From positions 1-35,435 of the forward strand of contig CAYUUW010000013.1 in the NCBI GenBank assembly GCA_964448005.1: a stretch of DNA of 35,435 nt, in the 5' to 3' direction. The translations under genes and the position numbers were made by a program. The notes under the pieces were generated by a model. It did no database searches and was not told where the DNA came from. It worked only from the letters and a program-made list of their open reading frames with translations. Positions within the stretch are counted from its first letter, which is position 1. Each line of letters begins with the position of its first letter. This document shows positions 15,256-23,500 of this stretch, piece after piece. Origin of the DNA: CAYUUW01 sp964448005. GTDB taxonomy: Bacteria; Patescibacteriota; Gracilibacteria; UM-FILTER-43-11.

Positions 15256-15294
15256 GCTCCTCTGCGCCGAGGCTCGCCGAAGCGAGCGCAGGAG
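15256..15294. repeat. GC-rich hairpin upstream of yggT
   Basis: GCTCG/CGAGC around CCGAAG forms the inner stem and CTCC..TGC/GCAGGAG the outer stem with small bulges. It sits directly upstream of the yggT -10 box. The CGCCGA/CGAAGC content resembles the palindromic repeats at 4268 and 29973. Confidence 0.45.
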
Positions 15295-15296
15295 TA

Positions 15297-15302
15297 TATA
15301 AT
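15297..15302 (+). promoter_or_regulatory. Consensus -10 box of yggT
   Basis: A perfect TATAAT overlaps the first candidate start ATG (15301). If it is the -10 element, transcription starts near 15309 and translation must begin at ATG 15325. The -35 region is weak (TCGCCG at 17 bp). Confidence 0.5.
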
Positions 15303-15324
15303 GGCCCGGCAAACCCAAAAAGCC

Positions 15325-15582
15325 ATGATCAGTTTCGGAACATTCGTTGTTCGGGCGGTAGAGATCTACAAGCTGGCGATCCTGGCTCGCGTGCTGCTTT
15401 CCTGGTTCCAGGCTTCTCCCCAGGGCCATTTCTCCTCCTTCATCCACGCCATCACCGAGCCCTACATGGGCTTTTTCCGACGCATCATCCCTCCGCTGGG
15501 CATGGTGGACCTCTCTCCTCTGGCCGCCTATTTTGCTTTGGATCTGCTGGTGTATGGCCTCCGGAGCGCTGGGCTGATTTAG
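15325..15582 (+). CDS. YggT family membrane protein
   Basis: This 85-residue protein has two hydrophobic regions separated by the YggT signature (LSWFQAS, ITEPYMGFFRRIIPPLGMVDLSPL). YggT proteins are linked to cell division and to osmotic or cation stress in other bacteria; the mechanism is unclear. Translation from 15325 places the first helix at the N-terminus, as in other YggT proteins. ATG 15301 would add eight polar residues but overlaps the -10 box. A terminator follows at 15607. Confidence 0.88.
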   Translation: MISFGTFVVRAVEIYKLAILARVLLSWFQASPQGHFSSFIHAITEPYMGFFRRIIPPLGMVDLSPLAAYFALDLLVYGLRSAGLI

Positions 15583-15606
15583 GGGGAGGCGAAGCGAGTT
15601 TTTACT

Positions 15607-15644
15607 AAAAAAGCCTTTCTCCGGCATAAAGAAAAGCCTTTTTT
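15607..15644. terminator. Bidirectional terminator after yggT
   Basis: A6 (15607-15612) and T6 (15639-15644) flank a stem in which GCCTTTCT pairs with AAGAAAAGCC with one mismatch and one bulge. It suits termination of yggT and of the convergent small membrane gene. Confidence 0.6.
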
Positions 15645-15663
15645 CATGAAATGAATTGATTGG

Positions 15664-15700
15664 CCTACCGGAGCCCAGGGTAAGGCTGGACTCCGGTAGG
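15664..15700. repeat. Strong perfect hairpin in convergent intergenic region
   Basis: CCTACCGGAG (15664-15673) pairs with CTCCGGTAGG (15691-15700), and inside it CCAG (15675-15678) pairs with CTGG (15686-15689). There is no T-run. It lies between yggT and the convergent gene ending at 15805, in a 222-bp gap where I see no gene. It may be a REP-like element or a transcript end. Confidence 0.6.
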
Positions 15701-15804
15701 TTGCTGCTGTAGGCCTTCATTCAGAGGCCGTTTATGGCGGTCGCTCATGACAATTCTGCAAGTATGAACTGGGGATCCGGCCAAGGAAAGGAGGGGTGTA
15801 GGGG

Positions 15805-16062
15805 TCAGCCCAACCAGCTCCACAAGACTCCCGCTAGCAAGAGTGCGAACAGGACTAACTTGAAGCCCCACCAGATTCCCAGGAGAACATCCGAGATCTT
15901 CATAACGGAAAGCATGAAGATCGCTAAGCCAAGATAGGCGTAAGTGAGAATCGATTCCCCAAGGAAAAAAGTCAAAAGAGCGATAGGTATGCCCCAGATC
16001 CAAAGCAATGATCCAGCCATGATTTGATGAGCCTCATTAGGCGCTTTATTACTCTCCGTCAT
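15805..16062 (-). CDS. Small three-TM membrane protein
   Basis: This 85-residue protein has a short polar N-terminus (MTESNKAPNEAHQ) and three closely spaced hydrophobic segments (SLLWIWGIPIALLTFFLG, YAYLGLAIFMLSVMKI, WWGFKLVLFALLLAGVLW). The family is not recognised. The frame is open to 16092, but ATG 16062 gives the cleaner soluble-then-membrane N-terminus. It has no close operon partner; the neighbour upstream is a decayed methyltransferase fragment. Confidence 0.7.
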   Translation of the reverse strand: MTESNKAPNEAHQIMAGSLLWIWGIPIALLTFFLGESILTYAYLGLAIFMLSVMKISDVLLGIWWGFKLVLFALLLAGVLWSWLG

Positions 16063-16197
16063 TGTTCCCCCTGTGCAAGAAAGGAGCAGCATTCAAACGC
16101 TCCACTCGGAGCGCATGCTGTCGCTGCGCCTCCTTGCGAAAGTGTTTGATTTATTTCAATTTAAATATAAATCTCCATGCTGTCAAATCGCAAAGAC

Positions 16198-16388
16198 TCA
16201 GCAGGTTCGGCTTAGCCCCTTTTCCAGAAGCGCATTGAGCTCTGCGCTGCTCTGGCCCGAGGTCCAGTCGTGGTACTCAAAGAACAAGGCCTCCGTCTTT
16301 TCAAAAGCCCATTCCGGAGCGGATACACAACGGTAAATTCCGCTCCTTCGAAATCCACCCTGATTAGGGTGCAACGCTCGATTGGACG
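16198..16388 (-). pseudogene. Decayed C-terminal fragment of an FkbM methyltransferase
   Basis: The translated pieces IERCTLIRVDFEGAEFTVVY (one frame) and APEWAFEKTEALFFEYHDWT with SGQSSAELNALLEKG (next frame) match, in order, the C-terminal part of the intact FkbM protein at 17030-17716 (IERCALIKMDCEGAEFPIVY, APEWIFEKTQALFLEYHDWT). The two DNA copies are closely similar. A single-base deletion near 16323 (GCGGATAC here, GCGGAATAC in the intact copy) causes the frameshift. The N-terminal two-thirds is missing and the next gene begins right beside it. This is a partial duplication or a second gene largely deleted. Confidence 0.85.
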
Positions 16389-16396
16389 CCATTGCG

Positions 16397-16960
16397 TCAG
16401 TATTTTTCCCAAGGGGAGACGATCTCCTTTCTTTCCCAATCAATTTCGGCAATAAATCCCACGCCATCCTGGCACAGATCGAAGCTCGGTTCCACATTTT
16501 TGATGTGGGACAATAGCAGCGCGAAAGCGGCTCCGTGCCCAATCAGGGAAATGCTTCCTCCGGGATGCTCTCCCATTATGCTTTCTGTGCAATCCGAGAC
16601 TCTTTGTCGGGCCGCCCGCGCGGTTTCCCATCCTCGGCAGCTGTCATCGGGCTTCCGGAAGAATTCATTCACCGCGCTCATGAAGTCATCGTAGGGCATA
16701 AAGCCTGTCGAGGAACGGTCAATTTCCCTCAGATCCTCTTTTAAAAGCAAGGGAATTCCGAATTTTTCGGACGCCATTTCTGCCACAGCCTTGGCCTTCC
16801 GCTCAGGACTTGAATAAATGGCGACTATTTCTTTCCAAAATACCTTCTTCATCAAATCTTTTGCCCTCTCTAGGCCTTTTTCTGAAAGCTGCCATTCGTC
16901 GATCGCCTCCTTTGGATCAATGACGACATCCGGGTGCGTGATGAGAAACAGTTTTGCCAT
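16397..16960 (-). CDS. Histidine phosphatase family protein
   Basis: This 187-residue branch of the phosphoglycerate-mutase-like superfamily has the catalytic-His loop LITHPDV instead of the usual RHG. WQLSEKGLERA, IYSSPERKAKAVAE, a proton-donor region with Glu (LREIDRSSTGFMPYDD) and the second His in SLIGHGAAFALL are present. The THP variant occurs in a recognisable subgroup, so it is probably active, but the substrate is unknown. It lies between the FkbM fragment and the intact FkbM gene, about 70 nt from the latter, and may be co-transcribed. Confidence 0.87.
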   Translation of the reverse strand: MAKLFLITHPDVVIDPKEAIDEWQLSEKGLERAKDLMKKVFWKEIVAIYSSPERKAKAVAEMASEKFGIPLLLKEDLREIDRSSTGFMPYDDFMSAVNEFFRKPDDSCRGWETARAARQRVSDCTESIMGEHPGGSISLIGHGAAFALLLSHIKNVEPSFDLCQDGVGFIAEIDWERKEIVSPWEKY

Positions 16961-17029
16961 ACGTCTTCAATTTAAGGGTTTTTGTAGAGGGTCAATCATA
17001 CTCTCCACAGAGCTCAAAGCCAATCCATT

Positions 17030-17716
17030 CTACGCTTTGAGGCACGACAAGAATCCGAGGCCGTCGATGCGGGCATTGGGGATCCGCTGCACCCGGTAGC
17101 CCTTCTTTTCCAGGAATACCTTGAGATCCCCACTGCTCTGGCCAGGAGTCCAATCGTGGTACTCCAAGAACAAGGCCTGCGTCTTTTCGAAGATCCACTC
17201 CGGAGCGGAATACACAATGGGGAACTCCGCCCCCTCGCAGTCCATCTTGATCAGCGCGCAGCGCTCGATCCGATTCTTCCGGAAGATGCGCTCCAGGGTC
17301 GTCTGCTGCGCCAGCTGGGTTTCGCCGGTAGGCTCCAGGGCCGCCGCCGTGGAATGGTTCATGTGCTCCTGGCTCAAGTGGAGCCGGATCTGGCCCGCTT
17401 CTGCTCCCACCGCCACTTGGCTGGGATGCACGTTTTTGATCCGATTGTCCTTGATGTTCTGCTTCAGCAGGGCGTAGCTGCCCTCGTGCGGCTCGAAGGC
17501 GTAGAGGGAGGCCTGCGGGTTCAGCAGGCTGGCGTAAAGGGAGAAGAAGCCCACATGCGCCCCAATGTCGAGGATAGGATGGATGGCCTTTTGGATCGCC
17601 TCTTCGCAGAGGCGGTACTCCCGGGCCGCAAACACCTCGTGCGCCACCGCCCAATCGCCCTCGTCGCGCAGGGCCAGCTGGAGGGTGTGGCCGAAGATTT
17701 TGAGGGTTTTTTCCAC
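17030..17716 (-). CDS. FkbM family methyltransferase
   Basis: This 228-residue SAM-dependent methyltransferase has motif I ILDIGAHVGFFSLYA, the acidic SAM-binding block LYAFEPHEGSYALLKQNI, and the FkbM hallmark LIKMDCEGAEFPIVY, followed by LEYHDWTPGQSS. FkbM enzymes O-methylate sugars or small molecules and are often tied to surface polysaccharide. The start is GTG 17716, supported by an extended -10 box (TGC TATGCT) about 30 nt upstream; there is no alternative ATG with full coverage. A decayed partial copy lies 0.7 kb away at 16198-16388. Confidence 0.92.
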   Translation of the reverse strand: MEKTLKIFGHTLQLALRDEGDWAVAHEVFAAREYRLCEEAIQKAIHPILDIGAHVGFFSLYASLLNPQASLYAFEPHEGSYALLKQNIKDNRIKNVHPSQVAVGAEAGQIRLHLSQEHMNHSTAAALEPTGETQLAQQTTLERIFRKNRIERCALIKMDCEGAEFPIVYSAPEWIFEKTQALFLEYHDWTPGQSSGDLKVFLEKKGYRVQRIPNARIDGLGFLSCLKA

Positions 17717-17743
17717 GGGATAGAAGGTTGCGCAGGCAAGACC

Positions 17744-17752
17744 AGCATAGCA
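17744..17752 (-). promoter_or_regulatory. Extended -10 promoter of the FkbM gene
   Basis: Minus-strand TGC TATGCT (17752-17744), giving a ~21-nt leader to GTG 17716. It lies in the left arm of an inverted repeat shared with the divergent promoter. Confidence 0.45.
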
Positions 17753-17793
17753 GAAAAGCCCGACTTCATATCAGCCTTGCGCCTTTTCTGCTA
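17748..17793. repeat. 11-bp inverted repeat spanning two divergent promoters
   Basis: TAGCAGAAAAG (17748-17758) is the perfect reverse complement of CTTTTCTGCTA (17783-17793). Each arm contains the extended -10 TGCTA of one divergent gene (FkbM, and the DUF2207 protein). It could be an operator, or simply two similar promoters facing outward. Confidence 0.6.
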
Positions 17794-17797
17794 AGAT
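17789..17797 (+). promoter_or_regulatory. Extended -10 promoter of the DUF2207 gene
   Basis: TGC TAAGAT, with transcription expected near 17804 and an ~18-nt leader to ATG 17822. No good -35 box is seen. Confidence 0.45.
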
Positions 17798-17821
17798 CGG
17801 GTCAATTTAAGCCCTGTCCGG

Positions 17822-19756
17822 ATGCCTCGACTCTTCTCATTGCTTTTCGGCCTCGGACTCCTCCTTTCTTCGGCCGCTCCTGCCCTGGCCCAGGAGTTTT
17901 TCGAGATCGACTCTTTCCAGGCCACGCTCCAGCTGCAGGAGGACGGCAGCATGCTGGTGACGGAGCGGATCGTGGCGGATTTCACGCAGCCTCGCCATGG
18001 CCTCTTCCGGAGCCTCGACACCCAGGGGATTCAGGTGCAGGTGCTGGGCGTGACCGATGCGTCAGGGAAGGATTGGCCTTACCATACGACGGAAGGGGAG
18101 GGCGTTCTGGAGATCAGGATAGGCGATCCGGAGGCCTTCGTGGCCGAGAGGCAGGTCTACGAGATTCGCTACCGGGTTCAAAACGCCATCCACACGGTGG
18201 ATAGCCCTCTGGGCCTCAACTCGTCCAAGAGGCACGATGAGCTGTATTGGGATGTGACCGGGAACGAGTGGCCCGTCCGCATCCGGCAGGCTTCCGCCAC
18301 GGTGGAGCTGCCCACGGCGGCGCTGGACGGCTCGGAGGAATTTGCCTACAACTGCGTTACGGGAAGCTATCAAAGCGACATGGGCGCCTGCGAGCACGAG
18401 CGCCGCGCCGATTCCGTTGCCCATTTCAAGACCACTAGCGCCCTGCAGGCCTATGAGGGGCTCACCATAATGCTGGGCCTGCCCACAGGCAAGCTGAAGC
18501 TGCCCAGCTTGGTCGCCGTTCGCCCCTCTCCCTCTCCGGCGGAAATCCGTCTCGACGGGGAGCCGCAATGCAACGAGGGATGCGAGCTTTTCCTGGCCGC
18601 CGGTCCGCACCGGCTGGAGATCCGGAAATGGGGCCATGCGCCCTTCGCCGAAACGATCCAGGTCGTTCAGGGGGAGAGCCTGATGCTGGAGCCGACGCTG
18701 AAGCCTTTCTACTGGCTTTGGCTGCTGCAAGGGCTGTTCATCCTTCTTTTGGCGGCCATCGCCTTCCGGCCCATCCATCTTTTTTGGAAAAAAGGCCTGG
18801 ATCCCAAGGGCCGAGGCACGATTGTTCCGCAATACGAATCGCCCGATGGCATGGCGCCTGCGGAAATGGGCGCCTTGTACGACGAGAGGGTCCACCTGCG
18901 CGATCTCACCTCCACCCTCATCGACCTGTGCGTGCGCGGCCACATGAAGATAAAGGTCCTTCCCAAGGCCCAAGGGCTTCTGTTCAAGAAGGACGACTAC
19001 GAGCTGATCCGGGTCCGCAATGGAGCCGACAAGGAGGAGGGGCTGAGCGAATTCGAAAGGCGCTTCATGAAATACATTTTCCAGAGCTCGGGCCATCGCA
19101 CCCTCTCCAGCCTGCAGAAAAAATTCTACGTCCACCTTCCCATCCTAAAAGAAATGCTCTACCGGGGCTTGGTGGAAAAGGGGTACATGCTCAAATCGCC
19201 GGACAAGGTGCGCCGCAATTATTTCGCGAAAGCCTTTCTGTGCCTTTTCCTGGCCATCGCCAGCGGAATTGCCCTTCCTTTGGCATTCGGGATCCCGTTC
19301 CCCCTCCTTCTGAGCCTTGCCTTGGCCATCAACGCCATCCTGACCTTCATTTTTGCCTCCTTCATGCCGCAAAAAACGGAGAAGGGCCAATTGGCCTACG
19401 AGCATGTGCTGGGCTTTAGGATGTATCTGGAGACCGCGGAGCGCGATCGGGTGAAGTTCCAGGAAAAGGAGCATCTGTTCTACGAATTCCTGCCCTACGC
19501 CATGACCTTCGGAATCGCGGACAAGTGGAGCCAGGCTTTCGAGGGCATCTACAAAACCCCTCCCGACTGGTACGTGGGCCCCCACGCAACGGCTTTCAGC
19601 GTCACCGATTTCAGCCATCGTTTGGGCGGCCTTTCCGGCCAGATGGGCCAGGCGTTCTCCTCCGCTCCGCAGAGCCATTCTTCGTCCGGCGGCAGCGGCT
19701 TTTCGGGGGGCTTTTCCGGCGGGGGCTCCGGCGGCGGGGGAGGGGGTTCGTGGTAG
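17822..19756 (+). CDS. DUF2207 family membrane protein
   Basis: This 644-residue protein has a signal peptide (about residues 1-24, SSAAPALAQ). An extracytoplasmic DUF2207 region follows (FFEIDSFQATLQLQEDGSMLVTERI, split here by family convention; RHGLFRSLDTQGIQ; LYWDVTGNEWPVRI). It then has a PEGA-like stretch (SPAEIRLDGEPQC), a TM helix near 295-315, a cytoplasmic winged-helix-like part (HRTLSSLQKKFYVHLPILK), two TM helices near 460-510, and a Gly/Ser-rich tail (FSGGFSGGGSGGGGGGSW) typical of the family. DUF2207 proteins are common in CPR bacteria and archaea; the function is unknown. It is divergent from FkbM. Confidence 0.93.
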   Translation: MPRLFSLLFGLGLLLSSAAPALAQEFFEIDSFQATLQLQEDGSMLVTERIVADFTQPRHGLFRSLDTQGIQVQVLGVTDASGKDWPYHTTEGEGVLEIRIGDPEAFVAERQVYEIRYRVQNAIHTVDSPLGLNSSKRHDELYWDVTGNEWPVRIRQASATVELPTAALDGSEEFAYNCVTGSYQSDMGACEHERRADSVAHFKTTSALQAYEGLTIMLGLPTGKLKLPSLVAVRPSPSPAEIRLDGEPQCNEGCELFLAAGPHRLEIRKWGHAPFAETIQVVQGESLMLEPTLKPFYWLWLLQGLFILLLAAIAFRPIHLFWKKGLDPKGRGTIVPQYESPDGMAPAEMGALYDERVHLRDLTSTLIDLCVRGHMKIKVLPKAQGLLFKKDDYELIRVRNGADKEEGLSEFERRFMKYIFQSSGHRTLSSLQKKFYVHLPILKEMLYRGLVEKGYMLKSPDKVRRNYFAKAFLCLFLAIASGIALPLAFGIPFPLLLSLALAINAILTFIFASFMPQKTEKGQLAYEHVLGFRMYLETAERDRVKFQEKEHLFYEFLPYAMTFGIADKWSQAFEGIYKTPPDWYVGPHATAFSVTDFSHRLGGLSGQMGQAFSSAPQSHSSSGGSGFSGGFSGGGSGGGGGGSW

Positions 19757-19819
19757 AGGAGGATTGCTCCATCCAAAGAGCAGAAATGGGTTGATTTTTG
19801 GGCCCCGAGAATTGGGGAA

Positions 19820-19844
19820 ATTCGGGTCTGCTTGATGCCCGAAT
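19820..19844. repeat. Inverted repeat downstream of the DUF2207 gene
   Basis: ATTCGGG (19820-19826) pairs with CCCGAAT (19838-19844) across an 11-nt loop. A second short dyad, CCCC/GGGG, lies just upstream (about 19803-19817). No T-run follows, so a terminator role is uncertain. Confidence 0.45.
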
Positions 19845-19890
19845 CCAGCACTGTACCCCATGATGGCCAATGCTCTTTTCAGAAAAGAGA
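19845..19890 (-). pseudogene. Remnant related to the 57-aa membrane protein gene
   Basis: In one minus-strand frame this stretch encodes SFLKRALAIMGYSA, matching SFLKRVLAIMGYGA of the small protein at 30020-30193. About 30 of 36 nucleotides agree, including CCCATGATGGCCAAT and CTTTTCAGAAAAGAG. The rest of the gene is absent. The fragment overlaps, in another frame, the last codons of the 126-aa membrane gene. Confidence 0.55.
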
Positions 19891-20259
19891 TGAGATAAGC
19901 GCAAACGCCAAAGTAACGAGGGTCGCTTGAATGGCGGAAAAAGCTGTCTGTATGGCGACAAACCCCGAAAGGGATGTGGCATTCTGCTTTCCTGCTTCGG
20001 CAAATACCATAAAGCTGATCAATAGCAAGAATAGGCCTAGTCCGAACATCCAAGGATTTTCCACAAGGGGGTAGATATACGCAAAGACTATTCCCTGAAG
20101 GAGCATGGCAGAAAGGCCAAAGGAGAATCTGGGCTTTTCGATATTCGAATATATTGCAAGTTTTTTGTAATACTCCTTGAAAAGGAAAACGTGCCAAAAA
20201 ACGCCAAGGGCAAAGGAAGCAACCAGATAGGCCAGCAAATGCAAATAGAACGATGTCAT
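19879..20259 (-). CDS. Four-TM membrane protein (DUF1761-like architecture)
   Basis: This 126-residue protein has four predicted helices. The N-terminal helix contains VASFALGVFWHVFLFKEYYKKL, followed by the second helix GLSAMLLQGIVFAYIYPLVE. The Gly-x-x-Trp/Phe arrangement and short length resemble DUF1761-type membrane proteins, but this is a resemblance only. The C-terminus (ALISSLF) overlaps a remnant of another small gene, so the original 3' end may have been altered. It follows the zinc-finger gene at 20287-20490 by 27 nt. Confidence 0.8.
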   Translation of the reverse strand: MTSFYLHLLAYLVASFALGVFWHVFLFKEYYKKLAIYSNIEKPRFSFGLSAMLLQGIVFAYIYPLVENPWMFGLGLFLLLISFMVFAEAGKQNATSLSGFVAIQTAFSAIQATLVTLAFALISSLF

Positions 20260-20286
20260 AATTTTGAGCGAGTTAAATGGCTTTAC

Positions 20287-20490
20287 TTAGGCGGCTTCGA
20301 AGCGCGTCTTATTTTCAGACATCCACTTTTGCCGTTCCGCTTTTTTCTCCTCGTCGGAAAGGCCTGCCTTGCCTTTCATGATTTCAGCGTGGGCTTGCGT
20401 GTAATGAGGAGCAAGAGCCCTCATCCACCCTTCAAAGGTTTCGGCTTTCTCTTCGTGGTCGCACAGGTCGCATTTTAGCGTTTTCATCAT
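20287..20490 (-). CDS. Small zinc-finger-like protein (DUF1059-like)
   Basis: This 67-residue protein has a putative zinc site: Cys7-x2-Cys10 (CDLCDHEEKAETFEGWM) and two His in APHYTQAHAEIM. The C-x2-C, ~18 residues, H-x4-H spacing resembles DUF1059-type small zinc proteins. A charged helix follows (LSDEEKKAERQKW). Either of two adjacent Met codons may start translation. Function unknown. Confidence 0.78.
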   Translation of the reverse strand: MMKTLKCDLCDHEEKAETFEGWMRALAPHYTQAHAEIMKGKAGLSDEEKKAERQKWMSENKTRFEAA

Positions 20491-20540
20491 TTTTAGTTAA
20501 ATGGTAAGTTTTTCTGCCTTAAGTCATGGCGCCTAGGGGC

Positions 20541-23500
20541 TCACAGCCTGCCTCCAGAAATATCGAAAAATCGCTCGAAGAAGCTCGTCAATTTATCCAG
20601 CACGCTCTCGCGCTTCTTGCTGCGCTCGCCACCGGGTGAAAAGCGGGATACGGGCGGCAGTATTTTGGAGATAGCCGTGCCGGTGGGTGAAACGCTTCCA
20701 TTTCGGAAGGCGTCTCTTGCAAATTTATAGGCCTCCTCGCGGTCCAGGTTTTCTTCCTCGATGATCCGCTCCAGCTCATCCATTTTTTTCTTCTCCACGA
20801 ATTTCTGCCAATCGTCGTCGACCACCGAATTCATATCCAGCGAAGCAATGAACTGGTTGATGAGGTCTTTTTTGTTTCGCAGCTCCATGCTTGAATCGAT
20901 GGCCTTGTTGATCTCCGCCAGAAGCTCCTTGTTTTTGACATGGTCTTCGTGATAGGTTTTGACGAGCGCCAGAACGTAGTCGATGTTGATCTCTATCTGC
21001 TTGATCAGCTCCATTTCAAACACAATATCCTCGTTGATGTTTTCCTTTTCGGCGTCGCCTCCTTTTCGGAATTCATTGTAGAGGTCGATGTAGGCGCTGT
21101 GATAATTCTGGATGTCGCGCTCGCTTAAGATTTGATTGCCGGCAAATTCGTCGAAGGTCGCCAGGATATTGCGCACCCTCAAAATGCCGCCGTACAATCG
21201 AATGAAGTCTTTCTGGTTCTGCTCGCCAAGGATGGGTTCGCCCACAGGGAATTTTTCCAAAAGCTCCTTGACCAGGCTTTCGTACCCACGGACCTCCTTT
21301 CCCTCTTCTTCATAGCCGCCGTAGTACTCTTTGTAGGATTTCAAAAGCACGATGCCGCTGGCTTCCTTGTCGCCAAACAGGGCGATGGATTCATTGGTGG
21401 CTTTTTCCAAATTCCGGAAGCACACAATGTTCCCAAAGGCCTTCACGGCGTTCAGAATGCGGTTGGTGCGGGAAAAGGCCTGAAGCAAGCCATGCAATCG
21501 CAGATTCTTATCCACCCACAAGGTGTTGAGCGTGGTCGCGTCGAAGCCGGTCAAAAACATATTCACCACCAGAAGAAGATCCACTTCCCGGTTTTTCACT
21601 CGCTCGCTGACATCCTTGTAGTAATTCTGAAATTTATCGGAGGAGGTGTCGTAGGACGTGCCAAACATGGCGTTGTAGTCGGCTATGGCGCTTTCAAGAA
21701 AATCCCTTGAGCCGGCATCCAAGCCGCTGGTGTCTTCCGGATTTTCATCCGCCATTCCGTCGCCTTCCGCTTCATTGGCTCCAAAGCTGAAAATCGTGGC
21801 CACTTTCAGCTTCTTGTCGCTCGGCAGATCGGCTAGTTGCTTCTTGAATTCGGCATAGTACTTTTTGGCCGTCTCGATGGAAGAAACGGCGAAGATGGAG
21901 TTGAATCCGGATAAGCGTATTTTTTCCATGATCCTATCAACCTTTGACCTATCCTTTGCCGTTACAATCTCTTTAACATTCTTGGTAACAGCATGCGTAA
22001 AAAACTTATTATTTCGCTTCGTTTTCTGATTAAAGTGTTCAATAATATACTCTACGATATTTGCCAGGCGTTCGGGTGCGGCCAATGCCGCCTCCCGATC
22101 AATGTCGCTGACTTTCTTGTCTTCAATGTCTTCGGCTTCACGAACCGTGGAAACATAGTCCACTTTGAACGGCAGAACGTTCTTGTCGGCAATGGCATCC
22201 ACAATGGTGTAGGTGTGAAGCTTGGCCCCAAAGGCCTGTTCGGTGGTTCTGAAATCGGGGCGACCGCCGGAAGAAGAATTCTTGGCGAAAATGGGGGTGC
22301 CGGTGAAGCCAAAGAGATGGTAATTTTTGAAGGCCTTGGCAATGGCGGCGTGCATGTCGCCAAACTGGGAGCGGTGGCATTCATCGAAAATCAGCACGAT
22401 GTGGCCGTCTAAAACAGTGTGTCCGGCATTGCGGCCTATGAATCGGTCGAGTTTTTGAATGGTGGTGACAATGATTCGCGCGTTTGGGTCCTCAAGCTGG
22501 CGCTTGAGTAGGGCCGTGCTGGCGTTGCTGTTGGCCGCGCCTTTTTCGAACTTGTCGTATTCGCGCATGGTCTGGTAGTCCAGGTCCTTGCGGTCCACGA
22601 CGAACAATACTTTATCCACATAGGGCAGCTTGCTGGCGAGCTGGGCGGTTTTGAAGCTGGTTAAGGTTTTTCCCGATCCGGTGGTGTGCCACACGTATCC
22701 GCCTGCCTCTACCGTGCCCAGTTTTTTGTAGTTGGTGCTGACTTGGATTTTGCTGAGGATCTTTTCCGTGGCCACGATCTGATAGGGGCGCATGACCAGT
22801 AGCTGCTTGTCGGCGGTGAGCACGCAGTAGCGGGTGAGAATGTTCAAAAGGGTGTGCTTGGCGAAAAATGTCTTGCCGAAATCCACCAGGTCGGCAATGG
22901 GCTTGTTGGCCGCATCCGCCCACCAGCTGGTGAATTCGAAGCTGCTGCTGGAGCGTTTTCCTTTTTTTGCCGCGCCTTCCGCGCCTTCCTTGATGTGCGC
23001 GGCGCGGGTGGTGTTGCTGTAGTACTTGGTGTGGGTGCCGTTGGAGATGATGAAGAGCTGTATGTATTCAAACAATCCCGATCCGGCCCAAAAGCTTTCC
23101 CGCTGGTAGCGATTGATTTGATTGAAGGCTTCTTGAATGGCGATTCCGCGACGTTTGAGTTCGATGTGCACCAGGGGGAGGCCGTTGACGAGCACGGTTG
23201 CGTCGTATCGGTTGGCGCGTTGGCCGTCGTCGGTCGCGTACTGGTTGATGACCTGCAAACAGTTTTCGTGGATGTTGTCTTTTTTGAGCAGATAGACGTT
23301 TTTCACGGTGCCGTCGTCGCGGGTCAGGTTCTTGATGTAGTCCTCCTGGACGGTCGCGGCCTTCTCGGCAATGCCTTGATTGGGGTTGGCGATCTCATTC
23401 TTGAAAAAGCGATCCCATTCCTCGTTGGTGAACATGAAGCCGTTGAGTTCTTCCAGCTGCACGCGCAGGTTTATTTCCAGATCGGTTTCGGAGGTGATGG

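Noticed and set aside
15661..15720. Possible tRNA or structured RNA gene around the strong hairpin
   Set aside because: No cloverleaf, T-loop GGTTCRANTCC or acceptor pairing could be built; only a single hairpin is supported.
19145..20197. Minus-strand open frame of ~350 codons
   Set aside because: Mostly antisense to the DUF2207 gene. Only its SFLKRALAIMGY segment is meaningful, as a fragment of another gene.
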